A stretch of 39,126 bases of DNA, taken from the NCBI GenBank assembly GCA_029941135.1, contig JAPYRI010000020.1:1-39126 (forward strand). The letters are read 5' to 3'. Within the stretch, counting starts at the first letter, position 1, and each line of letters opens with the position of its first letter. Shown piece by piece: positions 1 to 7,003 of this stretch. Position numbers and translations under genes: made by a program. The DNA comes from Alphaproteobacteria bacterium (GTDB lineage Bacteria; Pseudomonadota; Alphaproteobacteria; JAPYRI01). The notes under the pieces are model-generated. The model saw nothing but the letters and a program-made list of their open reading frames with translations. It had not been told where the DNA came from and searched no databases.

Positions 1-18
1 GCCGAATAGACGATTCGG

Positions 19-110
19 TAAAATGGGGACAGTATACTATTTATTGACACCCTCCACTGATGCTGCGCCGTAAAATGATCGAAGGTAAATGGTATACTGT
101 CTCCGTTTTA
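19..110. mobile_element. Short inverted-repeat element (MITE-like), no transposase
   Basis: Two 19-bp arms at 19-37 and 92-110 are inverted copies with two mismatches; the core of each contains GGGACAGTATAC or its complement. They enclose about 54 bp with no coding potential. Arms of this kind (GGGGACAGTATACT) are, as I recall, typical of sequences flanking REP-associated (Y1/IS200-like) transposases, so this may be a non-autonomous remnant. No target-site duplication was identified. The repeat is seen directly; the mobile origin is inferred. Confidence 0.5.
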
Positions 111-115
111 CACAC

Positions 116-146
116 AAAAAAGCCCCGCCATTATTGACGGGGCTTT
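116..146 (-). terminator. Rho-independent terminator of the flavin oxidoreductase gene
   Basis: A 12-bp stem with one mismatch (AAAGCCCCG...CGGGGCTTT) closes on a 4-nt loop. Read on the minus strand it is followed by a run of Ts. It lies 25 bp past the stop codon of the minus-strand oxidoreductase gene. Confidence 0.85.
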
Positions 147-170
147 GATGTTTTGACGCTCAGTCGAAAG

Positions 171-1259
171 TTACTCGGCAGCACGCGCCTCGTCTTCGCC
201 CCAGCTTTGCAGTTCGGGCAGAACTTTCTGCGAGAACAGTCGCAGACCGGCTTCGGCATCCGCATAGGGCATGCCGGAGTAGGAGCACATGATGTTCAAT
301 TCAAAATCACCGATGATTTTGCGCCGTGCATCCATTTTGTCCAAGATCATTTGCGGGGTGCCCCACGAATTAATCTCAACGAACCCTTTGCCGGCGGCTT
401 CGAGGCCGGCGTCACGCAGCATATCGGCGGCGCCGCCATAGGCCGAATAGCCTTTGGTGTCTTTAAAGTGGTCGCTCAACATTTCGTAGTGCTGAATGAC
501 GGTCAAATAGTAAGCCGCCATATATTTATGGGCCATCTCTTCGGCCTTGTCGGCGCTTTCGTCGCAGCACATGAAATCAACCGCGACCACCGGTTTCGGT
601 GCGTCCGAATGGAACTTTGAATACTGAGCGCGATAATCGTTGATGTGCGCGAGGTTATCTTCCCAAGGCTTTTGCGCAAATATCATCATGCTGGCGCCCA
701 GTTCGGCGCAGATCGGCACCGAATCCGGTGACATGGCAACCGCGTAAAGCCGGTCCTTGAAAGTTTTAAACGGGCGTGGACGAATTTCGGTGCGCGGCTG
801 TTTATAAAAAAGACCATCGCCTTCGATGAACCCGGTTTCCAGCGCTTCACATGTCATGCGCGCCGATTCGTCAAAGCGCTCGCGGGTCGTGTTCATATCA
901 ATGTCGAAAGCATTGTACTCGCGCCGGGCCAAGCCTCGGCCCATGCCATAAATCGCCCGCCCGTTGGACAAATGATCCAGCAGCGCCATCTTTTCAGCCA
1001 CCCGAAGGGGATCGTTCCACGGCAGGATGACCGCCGCCGTTCCGAGCTTAATGGTGCTCGTCTTGGCCGCCAAGTAGCTCAGGAATTGAGTGTTGTCGGG
1101 CAGCATGGAATAGTCGAAAAAGTGATGCTCGACCCCCCACACGGTGTCAAAACCAAGCGGCTCGGCCAATTCGGCCAGATGCACTTCGTTGCGGTACACC
1201 TCTTCATCAGTGCGCTCGCCTTGATAATTTTGAAATAACAACTGCATTCCGACTTGCAT
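171..1259 (-). CDS. LLM class flavin-dependent oxidoreductase (luciferase-like monooxygenase)
   Basis: This 362-aa protein belongs to the bacterial luciferase-like TIM-barrel family, which uses reduced FMN or F420 to oxidise small organic substrates in the cytosol. Family hallmarks are the WGVEHHF segment (41-47), the LGTAAVILPW strand followed by NDPLRVAE (72-89), and SNGRAIYGMGRG (98-109). Length is normal for the group. The ATG at 1259 is preceded by AAGGAG at 1267-1272 with 7-nt spacing, which fixes the start. No flavin reductase lies next to it, so it must draw reduced flavin from elsewhere. The substrate cannot be read from sequence. A 16-bp palindrome lies upstream (1352-1367) and a strong terminator follows, so it is probably monocistronic. 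Confidence 0.9.
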   Translation of the reverse strand: MQVGMQLLFQNYQGERTDEEVYRNEVHLAELAEPLGFDTVWGVEHHFFDYSMLPDNTQFLSYLAAKTSTIKLGTAAVILPWNDPLRVAEKMALLDHLSNGRAIYGMGRGLARREYNAFDIDMNTTRERFDESARMTCEALETGFIEGDGLFYKQPRTEIRPRPFKTFKDRLYAVAMSPDSVPICAELGASMMIFAQKPWEDNLAHINDYRAQYSKFHSDAPKPVVAVDFMCCDESADKAEEMAHKYMAAYYLTVIQHYEMLSDHFKDTKGYSAYGGAADMLRDAGLEAAGKGFVEINSWGTPQMILDKMDARRKIIGDFELNIMCSYSGMPYADAEAGLRLFSQKVLPELQSWGEDEARAAE

Positions 1260-1351
1260 CGGGCAACTCCTTCTCAGCTATATGACCTGCGGTTCTCTCG
1301 GATTTGGTTAGGCGCTAACATGCCACAAAAAGCCGACCTCGTCCACACCGC

Positions 1352-1367
1352 CTAAACGATCGTTTAG
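1352..1367. promoter_or_regulatory. Perfect 16-bp palindrome, candidate operator
   Basis: CTAAACGATCGTTTAG is a perfect palindrome in the spacer between the minus-strand flavin oxidoreductase gene and the plus-strand cupin remnant. Its form (AAACG...CGTTT) suits a TetR-family operator, but no TetR gene is in the window. The palindrome is seen; the function is inferred. Confidence 0.45.
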
Positions 1368-1432
1368 ACTGCCCGAAGGGCTTTGATTTTCCTCGCTTTT
1401 CCGGGCCGCATGCAAAAGCTATGGTGAAACCT

Positions 1433-1815
1433 ATGACCGCCGATGAAATCATCCGCCTGCTCGACCTGGCGCCCCATCCCCGGATACGAATCGCGATCAT
1501 TCGACCGCCATTTATTACCTATTGCGGGCGGGTGAACGCTCCCACTGGCATCGGGTGGATGCCGCCGAAGTGTGGCACTGGTACGCGGGCGACACGCTTC
1601 AACTGGAACTATCCGACGGTGCCAGCCCGGCGGAGATCCACGCCTTGGAACCTGATTTGGATGCAGGTGAAAGACCACAGTTCGTCGTGCCCGCCAGGGT
1701 CTGGCAAGCCGCAGAAAGTATAGGTGAGTGGACCCTGGTCGGCTGCACGGTCGCGCCCGGTTTCACGTTCTCGGGTTTCGAGATGGCGCCACCCGGTTGG
1801 CAAGCCGGCAATTAA
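1433..1815 (+). pseudogene. DUF985 (cupin_5) family gene broken by an internal deletion and frameshift
   Basis: The first frame encodes TADEIIRLLDLAPHP, the N-terminus of DUF985 cupins. Reading then has to shift at about 1478-1483 into another frame, which continues DTNRDHSTAIYYLL, GERSHWHRVDAAEVWHWYAG and the usual C-terminus ending PPGWQAGN. The segment usually found between the halves (EGGYYRETFR-like, about 10 residues) is absent. The simplest reading is a deletion of roughly 28 nt that also changed the frame. The upstream frame runs on to 1723 as nonsense. The family is a small cupin-fold group of poorly known function. The gene abuts, tail to tail, the UPF0178 gene. A sequencing or assembly error is less likely, because whole conserved residues are missing rather than one base. 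Confidence 0.75.
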
Positions 1816-2283
1816 TCAGCTCGCGCGCGCGAGGTCCCGCAAGGTTTGGTCGAGTGCAGACAAAAACCGTGACCGGTCTTTCTGGGTGAAACCCGGATTG
1901 TAGCCCTTAATCTCCCCGGTCTCCCGCAAATGGCTTTTGAGATCCCGCATGGCAACCGCCATGCCGATGTTGTCATCGGTAAATGGCTTGCCGGTGGGAC
2001 CCAATACCCGCGCCTCTTTTTCGACGCAACGCGCGGCCAAGAGTATATCGGCAGTGATTGCGATGTCGCCCGCGCCGATGTGGTCGGCGATCCAACCGTC
2101 AGCGGCGTCAGGTTCCTCCGCCACAACCACCTGATTGACCAGGGCCGCATCCAAACCGCGCAGCCATCGATTGCTGACTAAATGCACACGCACCCCATGG
2201 CGTGCGGCCACTTTCACTACTTCGTCTTTTACCGGGCACGCGTCCCCATCCACATATATTTCAGTCAGAGCGCAAACACCCAC
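1816..2283 (-). CDS. UPF0178 (YaiI/YqxD, DUF188) family protein
   Basis: This 155-aa protein has the family signature YVDGDACPVK at residues 10-19, a PIN-like acidic motif, followed by ITADILLAARCVEKEA and the TDDNI motif near residues 104-108. It is cytosolic with no membrane segment. Its biochemical role is not established; the fold suggests a nuclease-like metal site. The start is a GTG at 2283, which lies inside the last codons of the upstream PQQ-dehydrogenase gene (19-bp overlap), so it is probably translated from the same transcript. Its stop is immediately adjacent to the stop of the convergent cupin remnant. Confidence 0.88.
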   Translation of the reverse strand: MGVCALTEIYVDGDACPVKDEVVKVAARHGVRVHLVSNRWLRGLDAALVNQVVVAEEPDAADGWIADHIGAGDIAITADILLAARCVEKEARVLGPTGKPFTDDNIGMAVAMRDLKSHLRETGEIKGYNPGFTQKDRSRFLSALDQTLRDLARAS

Positions 2284-4052
2284 AACATATACGCACGCTG
2301 CATGGTGTTGAGCTCGGTGCGGCCGAAGCTGCCAACGCCCGGACTGAGCCCGCCACCGCCACCGACGATCGCCACGTACTGTTTGCCATCGACCGCATAG
2401 GTCATGGGTGGGGCTTGAAACTCAACCCCCACATTAATGTGCCACAGCTCTTCCAATGAGGTGGCGTCGTAGGCCGAAAACCGCCCGTCCATGTGACCGG
2501 TAAAAATGAGATTGCCCCGGGTCGCCAAAACGCCGGAATAGTTGGGATACTCGGTTTTGACTTTTATGGTGGCCTCCCCGGTGGTCACATCGAAAGCTGA
2601 GATCGAGCCGACTATGCCTTCGGTTGCGCCAATGCCGCCGCCGCGCCAAATCTCACCCTCACCGGCATATTCGCGTCCGCCCTCCAACAGGCCGCCCGCG
2701 CCAACCACCTCCGGGATGACCACTTCGGAGCATCCTTCAATCGACGCGCCATAGGCGAGATTGAGGTCGGGATTGTAGGCGGTGGGCCAAAAATTGACCC
2801 CGCCTTGCGCGTGCGGGCAACTGGTGACCCGATCCACGCCTTCGCGGCGGGGAACCAAACCGGCCGTGTATTCCTGCAAGCCCACCGATGGATCGTAGCC
2901 GAGTGGCTTGCCGGTCTTGGGATCGATGCCCGCGGTCCAAGTGAGTTTGTCGATGTATTGCTTGGCGGCGATAAACGAGCCGTTGGTGCGGTCGAGCCGG
3001 TAGAAAAAGCCATTGCGGCCAAAATGCACGACGACTTTGCGGTCCTCGCCGCCAACCTTGCGGTCAATCAGCAAATGTGCACCGGTTTCGTCAAAATCGA
3101 AATAGTCGCCAGGAGTATATTGAAAGTGCCATACCAGCTTGCCAGCTTCCACATCAACTGCGACCGCGCTGTTGGAATACAGGTTGTCACCCGGGCGCGC
3201 TTCAGGATCGAACATGGGCACCGGATTGCCGGTACCGACGATCAGCAACTTATTCTCCGGGTCATAGGAGCCCGTGGCCCACACTGCCGCACCACCGGTT
3301 TTCCAGCAATCAGGCTGGCCACCTTCGTCGCAGCGCCAGGTGTCACCGCCGGGCTCATCCGGTGACGGCACAGTATAAAATCGCCACAGCTCATCACCCG
3401 TGGCCGGGTCGAGCGCGGCGATAAACCCACGCGTCGCCCAATCCCCCATGGATTGGCCGACAATCAGCTTACCGCCCGCAACCAAGGGCGCACCGGTGAA
3501 GCCTTCGCCAGCGCCGGTGGCGACCTGCTTTTCCCAGGCAATTTCGCCGGTGGCATCGTCAACCGCCACCACCCGACCATCGACAAGGTTCGAGAACACC
3601 AGATTGTTCCACAAGGCCACCCCGCGATTGACCGGTATCGCCATGGTTTCATGGTCAGTGTCGAAATCCGCCTTCCAGACGACACGGCCGCGATCGCCGG
3701 AGCGGGCGTCAATCTTGTAAACCGTGCCCCAACCGTCGGTCACATAGAGAAAGCCTCCATCCGCCAAGGGAGTGGCCTGCATGGCCGGACTGGTCAGCTC
3801 AGACGGCTCCCATCCACCTAAAGGCACTGCGAATGCGAGTTTGAGGCCTTTGGCGGTATGTTTATTGACTTCGTCGAGCTTTGAGAAGCGGTGCGCATTG
3901 TAAGTCCGGTGATGGGTGAGCCAGTTGGCTGCTTCCCCATCCGAACCTGCCGCCAGTAAGCGTGCATCGGTCACGTCGGCGGCCTGGGCCATGCCCAAGC
4001 CAAAGGCCAACGCAGCCCCGGCCAGAAGGGCCCCGAATACTTTATTCTCCAC
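2265..4052 (-). CDS. PQQ-binding-like beta-propeller dehydrogenase, exported
   Basis: This protein of about 595 aa resembles quinoprotein alcohol/methanol-type dehydrogenases, which oxidise alcohols in the periplasm and pass electrons to a cytochrome c. A signal peptide (ALLAGAALAFGLGMAQA, cleavage near residue 24) precedes the NWLTHHRTYNAHRFS motif (about 43-57). Repeated propeller blades follow (AAVWATGSYDPENKLLIVGTG, SYSAFD-like strands, WHINVG), with a GTGNPVP segment and PGDYFDFDETG in the place of the catalytic-aspartate motif of MxaF/XoxF. No vicinal Cys pair is visible where methanol dehydrogenases carry one, and no CxxCH haem domain is fused. I prefer the GTG at 4052 because GGGGAGAAG precedes it; a TTG at 4067 would add five residues. 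No cytochrome or PQQ-synthesis genes are adjacent, so substrate and cofactor use are uncertain. Confidence 0.8.
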   Translation of the reverse strand: MENKVFGALLAGAALAFGLGMAQAADVTDARLLAAGSDGEAANWLTHHRTYNAHRFSKLDEVNKHTAKGLKLAFAVPLGGWEPSELTSPAMQATPLADGGFLYVTDGWGTVYKIDARSGDRGRVVWKADFDTDHETMAIPVNRGVALWNNLVFSNLVDGRVVAVDDATGEIAWEKQVATGAGEGFTGAPLVAGGKLIVGQSMGDWATRGFIAALDPATGDELWRFYTVPSPDEPGGDTWRCDEGGQPDCWKTGGAAVWATGSYDPENKLLIVGTGNPVPMFDPEARPGDNLYSNSAVAVDVEAGKLVWHFQYTPGDYFDFDETGAHLLIDRKVGGEDRKVVVHFGRNGFFYRLDRTNGSFIAAKQYIDKLTWTAGIDPKTGKPLGYDPSVGLQEYTAGLVPRREGVDRVTSCPHAQGGVNFWPTAYNPDLNLAYGASIEGCSEVVIPEVVGAGGLLEGGREYAGEGEIWRGGGIGATEGIVGSISAFDVTTGEATIKVKTEYPNYSGVLATRGNLIFTGHMDGRFSAYDATSLEELWHINVGVEFQAPPMTYAVDGKQYVAIVGGGGGLSPGVGSFGRTELNTMQRAYMLWVFAL

Positions 4053-4163
4053 AAATCTTCTCCCCAAAACCGCCTACCCTGAAACCGGTGGGAGCATACA
4101 GACCTCGCACCAGCGAAGCCAATTGCGGCCACCGGACAGGCTGTTTTACCCAATTATAAAGAG

Positions 4164-4240
4164 TGGCGCGCCCGGGAAGATTCGAACTCCCGACCCCTAG
4201 ATTCGTAGTCTAGTGCTCTATCCAGCTGAGCTACGGGCGC
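4164..4240 (-). tRNA. tRNA-Arg (anticodon ACG), CCA encoded
   Basis: Read on the minus strand, this is a complete 77-nt cloverleaf. The acceptor stem is GCGCCCG/CGGGCGC with discriminator G and encoded CCA. The D-arm is AGCTCAGCTGGATAGAGC, the anticodon arm is CTAGA-CTACGAA-TCTAG with anticodon ACG, and the T-loop is GTTCGAATC. ACG is normally edited to ICG by TadA to read CGU/CGC/CGA. Confidence 0.97.
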
Positions 4241-4599
4241 TTAAGATGGGGGACAAGACGAGGTGCAGGCTGTCCCTTAAGGCGGCGGACAGTACCTAAA
4301 AGGATTCCCGAACGCAACCGCGCGAACGCAAAAATCGCCCCTATCTCCCCTGCGAGCGCAGCAATTTCGTCAAACAATTTGGAGACTTATTGGCTTGTGG
4401 CTGGATATGACCTTGGATTATGATCACACGGGGGAAAGCCCATACAGTTCGTTTAAGGTTTCACGTGGTAGCGTGGGAAGCCGGTGACGCCAAATGCCGT
4501 TTAGCATTTAGCATTGGGAGTTTACCGGAAATTGATTAAGTTCGCGTCGTGCGGTGGTGGCTCTACCGAACCGCCCATAACAAAATAGAGTGTACAGGA
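4241..4599. other. 359-bp spacer with no gene
   Basis: This spacer separates the divergent tRNA-Arg and lipoprotein genes. I see no conserved ORF or recognisable RNA. It includes a possible promoter at 4395-4424 (listed separately), a short inverted pair GGGACA/TGTCCC near 4251 and 4271, and a direct repeat TTTAGCATT(T) at about 4500-4515. Confidence 0.5.
4395..4424 (+). promoter_or_regulatory. Possible sigma70-type promoter for the lipoprotein gene
   Basis: TTGTGG (4395-4400) and TATGAT (4419-4424) are separated by 18 bp. The -10 matches five of six consensus bases, while the -35 is weak. The leader to the ATG at 4600 would be about 170 nt. This is inferred from sequence only. Confidence 0.3.
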
Positions 4600-5817
4600 A
4601 TGGCATTCCAAAAATTACAGACCCGAGCTCTGGGAAAGACTGTTCTGCAAAGGGGCCTGCATGCCTTCGTGCTTGCGGTTCTGCTCTCAGGCTGCTCTTT
4701 GGATAGCAACGTGCTGTGGCCGGATGACCCGAGCGACGCGCCCTATGCGTCGGTTGGTTCGCAAGACGCGGCTATCCCGCAATTGGCGGCATCACCGCCC
4801 CCGCGCTCGACCATAGGTGCGGCCCCGCCACCAGCTCTGGGCACGACGAATTTCGTGCCACCGCCGATTTCCTCGCCCCAGGCGACGGGCACGTTTGTCG
4901 GCCAAAAAGTTTCCCAGCACCGCAGTGAGCTGCGGACGCTGCAAGTTTCAATCAACGAACATAACCGCAAGCTTCAAGAAATCCGCAACGTCACCACAGC
5001 TAATGCCCAGCGCTATCACGGCACCGTGGCCGTGGTCACCGCGCGCCTGCAATTGGGCACGACGCCGGGCAACCCGGTATTGGTCAACCAGTGGAACGCG
5101 GCCCAACTGGCGCTCGACCGGATCAGCTCGGACATCACCAGCATGACTTCACTGGGGACAACCGTTGCCGCCGATTCAGCCATGTCCGCTTATTTGCTCG
5201 AAAGCCTGCGGGCGACCTATGGCCTTTCGGGTGCGATTGACGAAGATCACCGGCAAGTTTCGATCCTCGAAGACGAAACCAACCGGACGGTCGTGATGGT
5301 CGATCGTTTATTGAATGAACTGAGCGAAGACATTGCCCGTCAAACCGGCTATGTGGGTAACGCCCGCGGTGACCTGACAACACTGTCTTTGGCGGTTAAA
5401 AACGGCGAAATGTACGGCGCGAGTTTGGGCAACCGCGCGTTCAGTACAGCGGCTCCCGTGGTCAGCATGGCGCCTTCAAGCCTTGGCCGCAGTAGCAGCA
5501 GGTATGCCGGCGCCGATAGACGGCCCCTGGTGGTGATCCGCTTTGACCGCCCCGATGTGCCGTATCAACAGGCGTTGTATAGCGCGGTCAAAAAAGCGCA
5601 GGAACGCAAACCTTCCGCCCAGTTCGATCTGGTTGCCGTGGCGCCGACAAGCAGTTCGGCAGCCCAAAGCCAATTGGCGCAATCAAAATCCAAACGCCAT
5701 GCCCAAGAGGTTCTGCGAACCCTGAACGACATGGGTTTGCCGTCCGAGGTTGTCACCTTATCGGCAACCACCAGCGGCGACACAGCGACCAATGAGGTCC
5801 ACATCTACGTGCGCTGA
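4600..5817 (+). CDS. Predicted lipoprotein with helical middle and OmpA-like C-terminal tail, function unknown
   Basis: From the ATG at 4600 the product is 405 aa. A basic N-terminus leads into the hydrophobic segment HAFVLAVLLSGC, whose LSGC lipobox places the lipidated Cys at residue 32. An in-frame ATG at 4549 would make an implausibly long leader. A Pro/Ala/Ser-rich linker follows (about 40-100), then a mostly helical, possibly coiled-coil region (about 105-270). The last 100 residues start at PLVVIRFDRPDVPYQQAL and end SATTSGDTATNEVHIYVR; they look like a compact alpha/beta domain related to the OmpA-like group. Residue 33 after the Cys is Ser, which favours outer-membrane sorting. I do not recognise a named family. 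The gene stands alone, followed by a strong terminator. Confidence 0.75.
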   Translation: MAFQKLQTRALGKTVLQRGLHAFVLAVLLSGCSLDSNVLWPDDPSDAPYASVGSQDAAIPQLAASPPPRSTIGAAPPPALGTTNFVPPPISSPQATGTFVGQKVSQHRSELRTLQVSINEHNRKLQEIRNVTTANAQRYHGTVAVVTARLQLGTTPGNPVLVNQWNAAQLALDRISSDITSMTSLGTTVAADSAMSAYLLESLRATYGLSGAIDEDHRQVSILEDETNRTVVMVDRLLNELSEDIARQTGYVGNARGDLTTLSLAVKNGEMYGASLGNRAFSTAAPVVSMAPSSLGRSSSRYAGADRRPLVVIRFDRPDVPYQQALYSAVKKAQERKPSAQFDLVAVAPTSSSAAQSQLAQSKSKRHAQEVLRTLNDMGLPSEVVTLSATTSGDTATNEVHIYVR

Positions 5818-5832
5818 CAGGTAATCGATTTC

Positions 5833-5868
5833 AAAAGGCCGCGCGAAGAAATTCGGGCGGCCTTTTTC
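5833..5868. terminator. Bidirectional rho-independent terminator
   Basis: A 14-bp stem with one mismatch (AAAGGCCGC...GCGGCCTTT) has a GAAA loop. It ends in five Ts on the plus strand and is flanked by four As on the other side, so it can serve both the lipoprotein gene and the convergent P1 peptidase gene. Confidence 0.85.
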
Positions 5869-5879
5869 ACGCCCAGGCT

Positions 5880-6893
5880 TTACTCGGTGGTATGAACGGA
5901 TTTGTAACTGAGAAAGTCACCAAGTGTTTCAGCTTCGAAAACCCCCCGCGCAATGGCCCGGGCCACACAATCCGCTGCCAAAGACCCGATCCGCGACAGC
6001 GTGCCCGGCAAAGCCTCCACCCCTCCGCTAACTTCTTGGCCGCCGGTGGATAAGGCAAAAACCACATCCCCATCGAATGGCGTATGTACCGGACGCACCG
6101 CGCGGGCAATACCATCATGGGCCATGGAAGCAATCCGGCCGAGGGCCGCACGATCCAAATTCACATTGGTCGCAACAACGACAAGAGTGGTGTTGGTGCC
6201 GGGCAGTCCTTCCACAGGCAGATCAAGCTCCATGTCTGTGGGCCGGGCCGGAGGAGGAACTTGTCCACCAAGTTCGTTTTGTTGCTCATAAGGCCACGCC
6301 CAAAAGCTCGCCGAATTTGGCATGACGACTGAACCCTGGGGATTAACAGCAACCAGCGCACCCACTTGAATGCCATCATCAGTGACGATGGACGTACTGC
6401 CCAGCCCGCCTTTGAGCGGCCCGGCTGAGGCCCCAAAACCTGCCCCCACATTGCCGAGATCGAAAGTGGCACCGGCCCAGTCACACGCTTTTTGTCCCAA
6501 TTCTCGATAGGGGGGTGGGTCACCCCAGTTTTTATCGCCGCCATTAGCGAGATCATAGAGAATGGCGGAGGGCACCACGGGTATGGTCAACGGCTCTAGC
6601 GCCAATCCGCGCCTCCGTGCCGACATCCACGACACCACGCCCCCTGCGGCGTCGAGCCCGAACACCGATCCACCGCTCAAACACAAAGCATGGATATGCG
6701 TGACCAGACATGATGGGTTGAGCGCATCGGTCTCGCGTGTGCCCGGCCCCCCACCGCGCACGTCGACAGCCGCCGCCACGGGCGCGTCGGGCAAGACAAC
6801 GGTCACGCCCGTGCGAGCGTTATGATCAACCGCGTTGCCGACCTTGAGGCCGTCCACGTCGGTGATGAGATTTCGCGGACCCATTTGCGTCAT
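5880..6893 (-). CDS. P1 family peptidase (DmpA/BapA-type, MEROPS S58)
   Basis: The product is about 337 aa, a self-processing N-terminal-nucleophile aminopeptidase of the DmpA class. These enzymes cleave themselves into two chains and release N-terminal residues from short peptides or beta-peptides. Motifs include NLITDVDGLKVGNA near the start, VRGGGPGTRETD (about 46-57), LSGGSVFGLDAAGGV (about 72-86), and KGGLGSTS (about 161-168); the last probably holds the cleavage site and nucleophile. There is no signal peptide, so it is cytosolic. I use the ATG at 6893, since translation from the upstream TTG at 6929 adds 12 unconserved residues. It is divergent from the gamma-glutamyltransferase gene, and both products act on small peptides, suggesting peptide turnover. 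Confidence 0.9.
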   Translation of the reverse strand: MTQMGPRNLITDVDGLKVGNAVDHNARTGVTVVLPDAPVAAAVDVRGGGPGTRETDALNPSCLVTHIHALCLSGGSVFGLDAAGGVVSWMSARRRGLALEPLTIPVVPSAILYDLANGGDKNWGDPPPYRELGQKACDWAGATFDLGNVGAGFGASAGPLKGGLGSTSIVTDDGIQVGALVAVNPQGSVVMPNSASFWAWPYEQQNELGGQVPPPARPTDMELDLPVEGLPGTNTTLVVVATNVNLDRAALGRIASMAHDGIARAVRPVHTPFDGDVVFALSTGGQEVSGGVEALPGTLSRIGSLAADCVARAIARGVFEAETLGDFLSYKSVHTTE

Positions 6894-6937
6894 GCCGCCA
6901 CCGTAGCGCCCCTTCCCCAATTCCGGCAAGTCCCAAC

Positions 6938-6949
6938 GGCCAATTGGCC
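6938..6949. promoter_or_regulatory. 12-bp palindrome between divergent peptidase genes
   Basis: GGCCAATTGGCC is perfectly palindromic and lies midway between the divergent P1 peptidase and gamma-glutamyltransferase starts. It could be a shared operator, but a 12-bp palindrome in GC-rich DNA may arise by chance. Confidence 0.25.
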
Positions 6950-7003
6950 AGAGGGCTTTGGTCAGAGTAAGATCATTTCAATGAATTCGCCTGATGAACA
7001 CCC

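Noticed and set aside
4241-4280. Second copy of the GGGGACAGT inverted-repeat element
   Set aside because: Only short GGGACA/TGTCCC similarity is present; the full arm and the GTATAC core are missing.
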